Shown: positions 54,759 to 63,995, counted from the stretch's first letter. The stretch is 64,000 nucleotides of DNA from Alphaproteobacteria bacterium 65-37 (GCA_001897995.1 MKRV01000256.1:1-64000), one strand, 5' to 3'. Numbers and translations are program-made. The notes: generated by a model not told the origin, from the sequence alone.

Positions 54759-55370
54759 TGGGCGGTTAGCGGGAGGTGGAGTTGGTGGCGGCGCAGCGGG
54801 CGCAGGCGACTGAGAAAACTCCTGCTTTGCCGTTTGATCCTGGGCAGGGCGCTGGTCACGGCAGCGCTACCAAATATAGATTGCCGCGATCACAAGGGCG
54901 GCCACCAGGAACTCGACCAATCCGTCCCCCGTCAGATTGACGAAAAGCACGTCGATGCCGTCGTGCTCCGATCAGGCTTTCGTGGGAAGCTTGGCCAAGC
55001 TGGCCTAGAATTGCAACTCAGGCGGTTAGTGGTAGCGCAAGACCCTTTTTGCCATGGGCTGCCCTACCGAACTCTACAACTCCTAGTACATGGAAGATCG
55101 CAGCGACGCCTCGCCTATGCGCAAGCGATGCTAGCATGGAGTTGAGATGGAGAGCGTAAATCGGATTGAGCATCCGCGCGTCGCCTCGCTATCGTTGCGC
55201 CGTCGCGAGGCAAGCAAATCATGCAGCTCTCGGGCAAAACCCTTTCATGCACTTATCGGCACCCTGCCACTTAGGGAAATATGATCAAATCAGAGCTCGC
55301 AATCACCGATTGCTAACAGTCAACCTTCCATACATGCGAGTGCTGTTCTCCATCCGAAGGCGAAAACCGC
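54759..55370. other. Decayed intergenic region
   Basis: About 610 bp. No complete gene is supported. On the minus strand around 54870-54980 a short frame ends in a hydrophobic FLVAALVIAAIYIW segment, possibly the tail of a lost membrane protein. Confidence 0.4.
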
Positions 55371-55865
55371 TCAACTAACATTGAACCGCACGGTCCGACG
55401 TGCCTTTCGGTTCTGTGAATTCGCAACCTCCACCGTGACCGTGTAGCTGTCTGGTTGAAGCGGGGCCTTCACCAATTTGATCCCTTGGGCAGATATTTCG
55501 CCTCCAAACTCCTTAATGCGGCTTGTAATGTCTACACGCATGAACCCATAAAGAACACGAACGGAGGTTGGATCGATTACGGCCGGCGGAGATGTTCGGA
55601 AGCGAACATCGAAGTCGACGGGGGAAATAATCTTCTCACCTTCCCTGGGCAGCACGATCTCTACAACCGGGTCACTACCGGTGACGTCGTCAGCGGTGAT
55701 CCCCTTTCCGGCGCGGGGCAGTTCGCTTGCCTTCGCCGATGCCGCTCGCTCGTCCGGTGTTATGAACCACCGCTGTTGCGCGATTGCGCCGTCTCGGAGC
55801 GATCCAAGCAAAGTACCAGTAAACATGGCCAGCGCACCTCGCCAAACGGTTGCCCTCCGAAGCAT
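55371..55865 (-). CDS. Secreted Ig-like/beta-sandwich hypothetical protein
   Basis: A 164-residue protein starting MLRRATVWRG with AGGAG 6 nt upstream; the frame is open to 56075. The signal peptide (ALAMFTGTLLGSLRDGAIAQ) predicts export. The mature domain has DPVVEIVLPREGEKIISPVD, then VDFDVRFRTSPPAVIDPTSV and ends YTVTVEVANSQNRKARRTVRF, a single Ig-like beta sandwich. It is divergent from the papain-like protease gene and shares its promoter region, so it may belong to the same envelope system as adhesin, substrate or inhibitor. Confidence 0.6.
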   Translation of the reverse strand: MLRRATVWRGALAMFTGTLLGSLRDGAIAQQRWFITPDERAASAKASELPRAGKGITADDVTGSDPVVEIVLPREGEKIISPVDFDVRFRTSPPAVIDPTSVRVLYGFMRVDITSRIKEFGGEISAQGIKLVKAPLQPDSYTVTVEVANSQNRKARRTVRFNVS

Positions 55866-55922
55866 CGTCGCTCCTTTCTGCGCCACAGCGGAACGGCGCA
55901 TATTGGGACAGGCAGGTTGTAG

Positions 55923-55943
55923 CTGCAACCGAGGTAGTTGCAG
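55923..55943. promoter_or_regulatory. Inverted repeat in the divergent promoter region
   Basis: CTGCAAC-N7-GTTGCAG lies between the divergent starts at 55865 and 56074. It may be an operator for both transcripts. Confidence 0.4.
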
Positions 55944-56073
55944 CCCGCCGGGAGGCGGGGCGGCACGTCTGCGGTTGCTTATGAAAGCGTAAGGTACCTC
56001 TTTTGGTCGGTCTTTACAGCCAAAGCGCTTCCTTAGTATCCTCGTGATCAAAACAAGGAAAAAGGGAGTGAAC

Positions 56074-57660
56074 ATGGGGAGAGCCAGTTTTGCTGTAGTG
56101 CTTTCGCTCAGTTCTATGCTGAGCTTCAGTTGCCTTGCTCAAGGCGCGTCAGATCTCCAACGTTTTGGAACGGGCTCGCGAGAAGTACCGCAAGCGGTGC
56201 TAAACGCTCTTCCCCAAGTGCAGACAACGCGCGGTCCTACTAGAGGACACGCAGAACTATCTGACTACTTTCCCACGCCTAGATTGCAGTTCAACGGCAC
56301 ATGTGTCGCCTGGGCGGTAAGCAATGCTCGCGCTTACTACGCCAGAACTCGAGAAAAAAGACCGGTCGGCGACGCGAACATTCCAAGTCCTGCTTACATC
56401 TACAATACGGCGGTAGAGCCGCTGGGAGATTGCGAAGGCGGCATATCGATTGTTGATGGGCTCAAGGTCCTAAAGTCCGGTAGCTATTCATATTCGGACT
56501 ATCTACCACTTAAGGACAACTGTTGGGCACGGCCCGGCTTGCAACCAAGTGCTGCACACGACTTTCGGATCGACGATGGGGATGCCGTAAAGTTTAGTGA
56601 ATGGACCGATCAAGGATCTCGGATTCGGAACCTGGAAGCTATTAAGCAGTGGCTTGATGAAGACAACCCAGTCATTTTCGACATGAAGGTCGGCACCACC
56701 TTTATGAACCCCACAAACAAGAGGACCGAGTGGAATCCCGGCGGTTATCAAATCTACTATCAACCACGACTCGCGCCGAACGATGAAAAACTCGGTTGGC
56801 ACGCAATGACGATCGTTGGTTACGCCGATCAATTTCGTGCATTCAAGGTCATAAACTCATGGGGTACCGATTGGGCCCAAGGCGGCTTCGGTTGGATTAG
56901 CTATGATGCTATCCGCAACTACGGTCGGCTCGCTTTTGGTATCAAATTGCCAGGGGCGGTTGTGCCATTGCCAGCGCCTAACCCGGTTCCTCCAACTCCT
57001 GTACCCCAGCCCACCCCCAAACCCGATCTGATCTCGGCAGCATTTAGCTTCGTCCGCTGTGGGAAGGTCGATGTCATCCAGGCACCTGGCGGTCGGGAGG
57101 TGCGAGGGTTCGTCGGAACTCAGGCGGAAAAGGATCGCGTAGAGGCACTGGCTAGCGAATATGCTGTGAAGACAGTCAAGGTCGACCTAGCTCCCTATCC
57201 TCAATGCGAGTTGTTGACCACGCTAGCGTCTGGTCTGCGCCTAAGCGACAAGCCGCGCATCAAACTCAATGCGCCTCAAGGAGCTACTTTTACTGAAGAC
57301 ACACAAGTGGAGATTGAAGTTGTCGGTCCGGCGATACAGAGCTTTGTTCATTTGGCATACATCGAATCGAAGGGAGACGTAGTTAACCTACGCTTGCCTC
57401 TGGGGCCAAATGGTGCAGAGCAGTTTGCTCCACAGGAAATCAGGAAGGTTCGGATTACAATTCGCAAGCCGTTTGGCAACGAAATGATTGCCGCAATTGC
57501 GTCCCCAGCTCCTCTCTTCGAGAAGGGGCGCGACAAACGCGAAACGGACCGGGATTTCCTGACCGCACTTCGGATCTCCTTGTCGGCACTCCCGACTCCT
57601 TCGTCTCGGCCGCGAACATTTTCTGCTGACTACTTCCTTCTCAAGACGGTGGAGAAATAG
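56074..57660 (+). CDS. Secreted papain-like (C1) cysteine protease
   Basis: A 528-residue protein; the ATG at 56074 follows AAGGGAG. It has an N-terminal signal peptide (SFAVVLSLSSMLSFSCLAQG). The C1 catalytic residues are visible: Cys77 in FNGTCVAWAVSNARAYY, His243 in GWHAMTIVGY and Asn261 in VINSWGTDWAQGGFGW. A Pro-rich linker near residues 305-325 leads to a C-terminal region of about 200 residues with beta-strand character. It should act in the periplasm or outside. It starts a three-gene run with an OmpA-like protein and a caspase-OmpA fusion. Confidence 0.85.
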   Translation: MGRASFAVVLSLSSMLSFSCLAQGASDLQRFGTGSREVPQAVLNALPQVQTTRGPTRGHAELSDYFPTPRLQFNGTCVAWAVSNARAYYARTREKRPVGDANIPSPAYIYNTAVEPLGDCEGGISIVDGLKVLKSGSYSYSDYLPLKDNCWARPGLQPSAAHDFRIDDGDAVKFSEWTDQGSRIRNLEAIKQWLDEDNPVIFDMKVGTTFMNPTNKRTEWNPGGYQIYYQPRLAPNDEKLGWHAMTIVGYADQFRAFKVINSWGTDWAQGGFGWISYDAIRNYGRLAFGIKLPGAVVPLPAPNPVPPTPVPQPTPKPDLISAAFSFVRCGKVDVIQAPGGREVRGFVGTQAEKDRVEALASEYAVKTVKVDLAPYPQCELLTTLASGLRLSDKPRIKLNAPQGATFTEDTQVEIEVVGPAIQSFVHLAYIESKGDVVNLRLPLGPNGAEQFAPQEIRKVRITIRKPFGNEMIAAIASPAPLFEKGRDKRETDRDFLTALRISLSALPTPSSRPRTFSADYFLLKTVEK

Positions 57661-57663
57661 CCG

Positions 57664-58236
57664 ATGTCGACTATATCGCGACACGGTCTAGCATTTGCGT
57701 TAGCAGCTGTAGCGCTTCTAAGCGAAGCTAATTGGATTAGTACGCTCGCGCAGGTGGCGAGCGAACAAGAGATGCTGAATGCGCTTACTCCTGGAGGCAT
57801 CACGAGGGGAGGCGCCACTAGAGGCGGCGACGCTTGCCCGCAAACAAGAGGCGCGCAACAGGTTGATGATCAACAAGACAATACCACCAAACCGACGTAC
57901 AACCTTACGGTAACCTTCGCTACCGATTCCTCCGATCTCGAGACGGATGGTCGTATGGCTCTGAACGCACTGGCTTCGGTACTAAAGAACCCGTCACTTA
58001 GGTGTTATCGCTTCAACATTGCGGGTCATACCGATGCGGCGGGTAGCTTCGAATATAATCAGGCCCTGTCCGATCGGCGCGCAAGAGCGGTTGTCAAGTA
58101 TCTGACGGAAGAGGGCGGCATCTCATCTGACCGTTTGACCTGGATTGGCTACGGCAAGACTCGGCTTCTTGATCCCGACAATCCGACGTCAAGGGTCAAT
58201 CGAAGAGTGCAGATCACGAACCTTGGGTTTCCGTAG
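57664..58236 (+). CDS. OmpA-like peptidoglycan-binding protein
   Basis: A 190-residue protein 3 bp after the protease stop. A signal peptide (GLAFALAAVALLSEANW) is followed by a linker. The OmpA C-terminal domain covers residues 80-190, with VTFATDSSDLETDG, IAGHTDAAGSFEYNQALSDRRA and NRRVQITN. The conserved Asp and Arg of the diaminopimelate-binding site are present (HTDAAG and NRRVQI). It likely tethers the neighbouring proteases to the wall. Confidence 0.88.
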   Translation: MSTISRHGLAFALAAVALLSEANWISTLAQVASEQEMLNALTPGGITRGGATRGGDACPQTRGAQQVDDQQDNTTKPTYNLTVTFATDSSDLETDGRMALNALASVLKNPSLRCYRFNIAGHTDAAGSFEYNQALSDRRARAVVKYLTEEGGISSDRLTWIGYGKTRLLDPDNPTSRVNRRVQITNLGFP

Positions 58237-58254
58237 GGCTGAAGGGAGACAGTT

Positions 58255-59784
58255 ATGGTGCTGGTCGCTTGCCCGTACGTAGCTGCAGGCTTGCAAGTTG
58301 CATCGCGTACAGTTTCGGTGCGCGTTCTACGTTGCGTTGCCTTGGCGAAACGCGTGCAAGGACTGCTTTGGATTGCACTGGCCCTCGCAACGTCCTTGGT
58401 AAACAGCCCAGCGATGGCGGAAAGGCGGGTGGCGTTGGTAATCGGGAACGGCGAGTATTCGAAGGCAGAAAGTGGATGGGATCCATTGCCAAACGTCGCC
58501 CGTGATGTGACAGCTATTGCGAATATTCTACGACAGCTCGGTTTCGATGTTGTAGGCGGTGCAAGACGCAATCTTGGGCGGGCGGAGTTTATGTCTGCGC
58601 TTCAGGAGTTTGGGAACAAAGCACAGGGAGCCGATTGGGCGTTGATCTACTATGCCGGGCATGGCCACAAGCTTGGGGAAGTAAACTACTTGGTGCCGAT
58701 CGACAGCAAAGTCAGTGGCGACATCACGCTCGATGCGCTTCTCCCCAGCGTGAAGATGGCAAAGAGTGTCAAGTTGATTATCTCTGACGCCTGCCGCGTT
58801 CCAGTGGACCAAAGCTCTAACGCGCAGCCCCTCGGCTTGCCGCCCGACGGAACAGGAGCTGTATTCGTTTATGGTGCTCAGGCCGGGATGTATTCTTACG
58901 ATGGAAACTTTAATCAAAATAGTCCATTCATGAAGGCGTTGCTCAGGCACATAGCAACGGACTATCTAACGCTGGAGACAGTTTTTTCTCGAGTCCATCA
59001 CGATGTTATGGCTGAGACTAAGAACTACCCCCGAGGAATGCAGGTGCCAACTCAATATGGCATATTTCCGGAGGAAGCATCTTTCACCAGCAATCTAGGT
59101 CCTGAACCGATTTTTTTTCCTAAGAATCGAGGTCCGATGAACTTCATTCCAGGAGGTGGTTGGCTTGTTTTTTTTGATTGGAATAACACAAACTTATCTG
59201 CGCAGGCTCTAGCGACCATTGATCAAGTAGCTTCTGCGTATAAGGCAAGTAACGCGTCCAGCATCCTCCTGACGGGAAATTCCGACACCGATGAGGTGGT
59301 GAGATACAAGTCCGGGTTATCACTCGATCGAGCCCGCGCAATTAGAAAGGAGCTTGTTAAGAGAGGCATTTCTGCGCAAGCGATCTTGGTGCAAGCTCGC
59401 AAAGATGAAGATCGGTTAGTTCCAACTGGCGAAGGTGTCAGAGAACCACAGAACCGAAACGTCGAAATAGTCCTTCATGGCGAAACCCCAGCGCCATCGA
59501 TCAGCTGGCAGATTACGAATAGCACTTCGGGTGTCATCGGTTACAAACTCTTTGCGCCTGATCGAAAATGGGTGTGGCCAGGAGCAAATACAGCTTGGAC
59601 GCTAAAGCCCGGGGAGACAGCGAATTTTAAGGAAAAATGCTTACAGGGTGAGAAGGTCTGCTACGGCGCTTGGGACACAAACGGAACTTGGGGTTTAGGG
59701 GCGCATGGTGACCTTGGGTGCTCAAAGTGTTGCAATACCTGTGGTGTCGAAGTTAAAGCATCTCCGATCAACCTAGGTAAGTGA
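58255..59784 (+). CDS. Envelope caspase-OmpA fusion protein with Cys-rich end
   Basis: A 509-residue protein with three parts. After a long n-region and signal core (LLWIALALATSLVNSPAMA) comes a caspase-like (peptidase C14) domain with His136 in YYAGHGHKL and Cys180 in IISDACRVP. Residues 310-425 form an OmpA-like domain (LSLDRARAIRKELVKRGISA, NRNVEIVL). The last 90 residues contain a Cys-rich module (CLQGEKVCYGAWDTNG, CSKCCNTCG). The ATG at 58255 follows AAGGGAGAC. The combination puts a caspase-fold protease on the cell wall, downstream of a papain-like protease and an OmpA protein. Confidence 0.88.
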   Translation: MVLVACPYVAAGLQVASRTVSVRVLRCVALAKRVQGLLWIALALATSLVNSPAMAERRVALVIGNGEYSKAESGWDPLPNVARDVTAIANILRQLGFDVVGGARRNLGRAEFMSALQEFGNKAQGADWALIYYAGHGHKLGEVNYLVPIDSKVSGDITLDALLPSVKMAKSVKLIISDACRVPVDQSSNAQPLGLPPDGTGAVFVYGAQAGMYSYDGNFNQNSPFMKALLRHIATDYLTLETVFSRVHHDVMAETKNYPRGMQVPTQYGIFPEEASFTSNLGPEPIFFPKNRGPMNFIPGGGWLVFFDWNNTNLSAQALATIDQVASAYKASNASSILLTGNSDTDEVVRYKSGLSLDRARAIRKELVKRGISAQAILVQARKDEDRLVPTGEGVREPQNRNVEIVLHGETPAPSISWQITNSTSGVIGYKLFAPDRKWVWPGANTAWTLKPGETANFKEKCLQGEKVCYGAWDTNGTWGLGAHGDLGCSKCCNTCGVEVKASPINLGK

Positions 59785-60599
59785 TCGTCTTCTACCCAGC
59801 GTCCGTCCAGGTTTGGCCGCTTCCGAACTCCCCACGAGTTGCGGGTAATGGGTCACGAGCGCAAATACATAAAAGCGCCGTCGCTGGCTGAACTTACTCT
59901 CATCCTTGCGTCACCCGCGCTAGGAATTTTCGCTACTTCGGATGAGTGACTGGCCGGATGCTCACCTGCCATGTCGCCGAGCGCGGTCTCCCGGTGGGCG
60001 TGCTGCTGCCATCCCGCGTGTGACGCATCGCGACCTCCGCCAACTGTTCGATGGTTTCAGCGAACTGTCGAAAGCATAGATAACCTCAATGGCGGGCCTC
60101 TCAACCCCAATCAAAGGTGCGCATTCTGGAGACGCTGAGCAAGTATAATAGTTTCGAATATGCGCGACGGTGCGGACGCCATGCCTTCTATGAGGAAAAC
60201 GGCTTCGGTGGACGTAGGCTTCATACTGCGGTTCGCCTCGCGGCTGAAAAGATGTCAAAGAAGCGTGGTGGGTCGCGGCGGTAGCACTTCTAAAAGACGC
60301 GCTTTCGCGCACGGGGCTGCAAATCCGCAAGCTCGGTTGTGGGGCGTGCAAAGTGTTTATACCCAGTAGCAATGGAAGGCGATCGATAGCTAAACTGTTA
60401 ACCCACAATCTTGTTACAGCAAATCACCGTAGAAGAAGTTTTGTGGAACAGGACCGCTAACGCCAGACCGGCATATCTCTTCGACGCCAGTAGAAGTCAT
60501 TGTAAAAATCCTCATGCCTGGAAAGTCAGCGACTAACCTGTACTCGGCAATTTCCTCCGCACTGGTGCCTGGCATTTCCGCTGACTGGCAATAGTGAGG
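59785..60599. other. Intergenic region with eroded coding traces
   Basis: About 815 bp with no complete gene. Short frames such as HAFYEENGFGGRRLHT near 60180-60240 and SRTGLQIRKLGCGACKVF near 60295-60360 have protein-like character but are interrupted, suggesting one or more decayed genes. Confidence 0.45.
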
Positions 60600-61091
60600 C
60601 TAGGACACAAGCAAATTGGTGCCAATAAACAAAATACCAAGCACCGTGTAATTGCTTACAGCCCATTCATTGTAGCCGGATCGATGCTTGATAGTATACG
60701 TACATAGATCAATAGATGGCCTACCCATCTGCCTGTGGTACTTGCCAGTCAATGGGTCGCGAAAGTTACCATGATCAGTTTCGAATACGGCAAAAACCGA
60801 ATCATCGGAATTAGGGCGAACGATGATGCCTACTGTCCCTGGGAGATTGGACTTTGACGCATCAAGGTCGAAGTGATCACCTGGACACACCACTGAACAA
60901 CTAAGCTCATAGTTTTGATGGTTGTAGATCGCGCGCCTTAAGTTCTCAGGATAGAACACATGTCGGTTTCCCATACCGGGAATGGGATCAAAATGAACAA
61001 GCAGCGCTTTACTCTCTATGAGTACTTGGCGAATTGCTCGCGCGTGGCCACCAATTCTCAGCAAAGGCGGTTTAACAGTTGCTTGGTTCAT
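60600..61091 (-). CDS. Hypothetical protein
   Basis: A 163-residue protein starting at MNQATVKPPLLRIGG; the frame continues to 61163. It has mixed alpha/beta character with VHFDPIPGMGNRHVFYPENL and CSVVCPGDHFDLDASKSNLP, and a hydrophobic end (NYTVLGILFIGTNLLV) that may be membrane-associated. I do not recognise it. A dispersed palindrome is about 93 bp upstream of the start. Confidence 0.5.
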   Translation of the reverse strand: MNQATVKPPLLRIGGHARAIRQVLIESKALLVHFDPIPGMGNRHVFYPENLRRAIYNHQNYELSCSVVCPGDHFDLDASKSNLPGTVGIIVRPNSDDSVFAVFETDHGNFRDPLTGKYHRQMGRPSIDLCTYTIKHRSGYNEWAVSNYTVLGILFIGTNLLVS

Positions 61092-61183
61092 ATTTCGTCG
61101 TTGGTCACGCTCTCGACCCGTTGCCCTGATTTTTTTGGGGTTAGTGACAGCTTCTCTCAACAACCGCGCAGCATCTCAGCGCA

Positions 61184-61201
61184 TTTACAATCAATTGTAA
61201 A
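61184..61201. promoter_or_regulatory. Dispersed palindrome, copy 3
   Basis: TTTACAATCAATTGTAAA, one central mismatch pair from copy 1. It is upstream of the gene ending at 60600. Confidence 0.6.
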
Positions 61202-61330
61202 ATTGAACCAGGCGCCAAGGGCGATTTCTCAATGCATCTGGAGCGAAGCAGGCACCAGCATCAGATGCGAATGGGGCAAACCTCAGCTGCTTTTAAGATG
61301 GATGGTCGGCAGTGACGGATAAAAATTGTC

Positions 61331-61705
61331 ATGCTCAAGGGCGTCGAAGGACCAGGAGAAGCAACACCTGTCTATCTAGAGAGCAGGCCGGTAAGGGACG
61401 TTGTCGTTATCTCGTTCAAATCGGCGTTCGAGCACGATGCCATCTTGCGGCTGCGCCAACGTGAAATCTGGCGTCGCACCCGGCGCGTCCTGAGGTACGT
61501 CGGGGAACCCTTCGTGAGGGTAGAGGAGAATGCGGTCGAGTTGTCCAGACTGAACGGGTCCGCCGCTCTGATCCATGATCTCCGACGTACTGTTCAGACG
61601 ATCGCGTTGCGCCCCCTTACGCCTGCAATGGTGCAGGAAGTGCTAGGAATTAGTGGCCGCGAGCGTATTCGATGGGCGAAGGACGGTCGGTTTGCGAGGT
61701 GTTGA
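61331..61705 (+). CDS. Hypothetical protein with C-terminal helix-turn-helix-like end
   Basis: A 124-residue protein, basic, with REIWRRTRRVLRYVGEPFVR and VELSRLNGSAALIHDLRRTV. The end PAMVQEVLGISGRERIRWAKDG looks like a short HTH recognition unit seen in excisionase-type proteins. It is not recognised and has no obvious partner. Confidence 0.45.
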   Translation: MLKGVEGPGEATPVYLESRPVRDVVVISFKSAFEHDAILRLRQREIWRRTRRVLRYVGEPFVRVEENAVELSRLNGSAALIHDLRRTVQTIALRPLTPAMVQEVLGISGRERIRWAKDGRFARC

Positions 61706-62178
61706 TGCCGAAGCCTGCACGGACAAGGGCGACGATGAAGGGATGGAGTGCTCGGCTTGGATGAACGGCAAGCGGCTCCTTGGCCGCGTTTCTTGCTCAG
61801 CGGGTTCGCGGCATTACAATCGATTGTAAACGCCTAAGAGGCGATGGGCTTGGGCAGCCGATTGCCGGCGAGTGCGGTCGGCCCCATGACGAGGAAAGTA
61901 GCGTCAGCAGCATGAGGACGCCAAAGACGAATAGGCGATACACGATAAGCCGCCGGCTAGATCGAGCGTCCAGGCGACTGACGAAGCCGCAGCGTAGGCC
62001 AACGTGTCGATGTGCTTACTCTGACCTGGACAGACGATACCTTGTACCGCAGGTGTCACACTAAGCTCAGCAGGACGACAGACCAGTACGGGCAGTAGTA
62101 AGATCGGTCTCCCAGCTCGGGCCTTAGACCTCACGACGCTGACATGCCAACCTCTCTCTGGCGCCTCGTGACCACCCT
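61706..62178. other. Intergenic region with palindrome copy
   Basis: About 470 bp. A frame on the plus strand at 61780-62064 has no protein-like features. The palindrome at 61814-61829 lies here. Confidence 0.5.
61814..61829. promoter_or_regulatory. Dispersed palindrome, copy 4 (perfect, 16 bp)
   Basis: TTACAATCGATTGTAA, identical over 16 bp to the core of copy 1. Confidence 0.7.
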
Positions 62179-63012
62179 CTAAGAAATAGCGCTAAGAACT
62201 CTGACGGCAATAGGACCGCCTATACCGCTGCTCGCCGGTACAGTCGAAGTCATGCGTGAAGCTGCTTCGATGAGATCAGTTGCAGCGTCTATGGCCGTTT
62301 GTCGACTCGTATCGCGCACAGGTGGAAAACGCGGATACGATTGAAAGAAGGCCTTGGTGGAGTTCCGTGGTGTGCCGGCTAGGAAACCCGGCAACACATG
62401 ACGACGGACATACTCACCTTCACCGGCAATGACAGGTTCCGCTGCGTCATCAAGTCCAAATCGCTCGTCCAAGCCTGCTCGCCAGCCAATCCTGTCAATA
62501 GCGGGGACTGATAGCACCGCTGACCGAATGATAGCCACTCGTTTGTCGCGGTCATAGGAAGCCAAGCCCAATTCTGACATATGCGGCGTCGGGGGAAGGA
62601 GGAGCCTACGATTTCTTTCGAGGTAGCCGATAGCAGCAGTCGCGCAATGGTGGCCAAGTGCAACCAAATCGATCTCTGCAATATCAGCGCTGGCCGCCTC
62701 GATGAAGTCTCTGGCAGCTTCTCCAAAATCGACTTCGCGACAAACGTTGTGTACGTGGAGACAAGGATCGGCCACGGTATTGGGGTCTCGCGACCAGAAG
62801 CCACGCCTACCAGTCGTAAATACTAGGCTATCGTTGGGGCTTCTCAGTTCTACGAACTTACTCACTCCATCACAAAAAGTGTGATCGAGCGTAAGCCTAG
62901 AATCGGAAGCAACGACAAGTCCATCATTGCTGGCAATCAAGACGATCAGGGTTCCCTCAGAGATGGGTCGCCTCCCTTTTGAACTGCAGCCATCGCTACA
63001 GCATTGAGGCAT
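62179..63012 (-). CDS. Proteasome-like Ntn hydrolase
   Basis: A 277-residue protein. After 20 residues comes Gly-Thr-Leu-Ile-Val, and the segment TLIVLIASNDGLVVASDSRL matches the N-terminal strands of 20S proteasome beta subunits and HslV. Numbered from the Thr, Asp17, Arg19 and Lys32 fall at, or one from, the catalytic positions 17, 19 and 33, so a Cys-rich propeptide (MPQCCSDGCSSKGRRPISEG) would be removed to free Thr. The C-terminal half has no clear match. No HslU or other partner ATPase is adjacent. The fold assignment is by motif; a non-proteolytic role remains possible. Confidence 0.6.
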   Translation of the reverse strand: MPQCCSDGCSSKGRRPISEGTLIVLIASNDGLVVASDSRLTLDHTFCDGVSKFVELRSPNDSLVFTTGRRGFWSRDPNTVADPCLHVHNVCREVDFGEAARDFIEAASADIAEIDLVALGHHCATAAIGYLERNRRLLLPPTPHMSELGLASYDRDKRVAIIRSAVLSVPAIDRIGWRAGLDERFGLDDAAEPVIAGEGEYVRRHVLPGFLAGTPRNSTKAFFQSYPRFPPVRDTSRQTAIDAATDLIEAASRMTSTVPASSGIGGPIAVRVLSAIS

Positions 63013-63320
63013 ACATCGCTAGAAGACTTGATCATCTACCTACTTTGGGACGAGGCCCCAAAGCACAATGCATATATGGGCTACTAGGCCGAAGTGGGAC
63101 ACTGAGCAAGAAAAGCTATAGTAAGCTACAAAGCTTTTGGAAGTCCCACTTTGTCTTAAGGCATTGAATAGCAACGCTGTTCTGGGTCCGTCTCGGAACT
63201 CTACTTTCGGCGCTTGTGGTGTTTGCATAGACGCGCGTTTAAAAGTACTTTTCTCGCGTTTTCTCTATTGACCTTGTAATTCAAGTAGTTGCAATTTCTT
63301 GCAAATCGCGGGCCGCCCAA
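63013..63320. other. Intergenic region
   Basis: About 310 bp with no gene I can support. It is AT-richer than its surroundings and includes the palindrome AAAAGTACTTTT at 63241-63252. Confidence 0.5.
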
Positions 63321-63995
63321 TCAGTTAGTTTCAGATTCGAGCCCTTTAACGCGCCGATTGAGACGCGCAAGTCCGTCCCATTTCGACGGTGAAGGCGTTG
63401 GCGGCTGCGGAGCCAAAAGCCCGACTTCCTCAAGCGTCCTTTCCATCCGACCGAAATTACACGGGGCGCACGTGACGACCATGTTTTCAAATGTACTCTC
63501 GCCCCCGCGCCCGTTCGGTAGCACATGATCGTACTGGAGCCACATACACTGGAACGCCGCATGCTGATCGAAGTTTTTGGTGCCCCAACAAAGGGCATCT
63601 GGGTACTCGGTTCGCAACAGGACCCGAATGCTGCTGTCAATAACTGGTATTCCGCAGAAGCGGCAGTGATAGCCATCGCGCCCAATTAAGCGCCGCTTCA
63701 GCAGAGCATTGGGGTGTCTTGGAATGGGGCGTAGCGCGACAGGCTGAATGGGCGGTGCGTCCGGCACTTTGCGAATGCGCAACACGCTCGCGTTGTGCCG
63801 CCCCCAAATGCTCTCGGTCCAGTCGCGAATAATTGGGATGTTTGCGGCAGCGATGAGCGCGGCTGCGCGCGCCCGCTTTCCGGAAAGGTGCGCGTTAGCT
63901 GCCTCATCCAGCAGGGCTTGTGCATCTGCTATTTCAGGAATTGGCTCGCGTAAGCAGCGGCGCGGCAGCCAAAACGCCGAATCGTTGCGCCCCAT
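63321..63995 (-). CDS. HNH endonuclease family protein
   Basis: A 224-residue protein if started at 63995; the true start could be outside the window. The N-terminal half is helical. The HNH part runs from about residue 105: RDGYHCRFCGIPV (first Cys pair), QYDHVLPNGRGGESTFENMV (Asp-His of the first HNH strand and Asn of the second), and CAPCNFGR (second Cys pair). It should bind one structural zinc and cleave DNA or RNA. It is on the same strand as the Ntn hydrolase, 308 bp upstream. HNH proteins are common in mobile regions. Confidence 0.85.
   Translation of the reverse strand: MGRNDSAFWLPRRCLREPIPEIADAQALLDEAANAHLSGKRARAAALIAAANIPIIRDWTESIWGRHNASVLRIRKVPDAPPIQPVALRPIPRHPNALLKRRLIGRDGYHCRFCGIPVIDSSIRVLLRTEYPDALCWGTKNFDQHAAFQCMWLQYDHVLPNGRGGESTFENMVVTCAPCNFGRMERTLEEVGLLAPQPPTPSPSKWDGLARLNRRVKGLESETN

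Noticed and set aside
60160-60369. Plus-strand frame of 69 codons
   Set aside because: Protein-like stretches in the region lie in two other frames broken by stops, so this frame is not the original gene.
61780-62064. Plus-strand frame of 94 codons
   Set aside because: It contains the palindrome in its coding part, is rich in Arg without pattern and lacks a ribosome-binding site.
63334-63356. Possible second attachment site (TTCGAGCCCT shared with the tRNA-Lys T loop)
   Set aside because: Only 10 bases match and the following bases differ; it lies inside the HNH gene.
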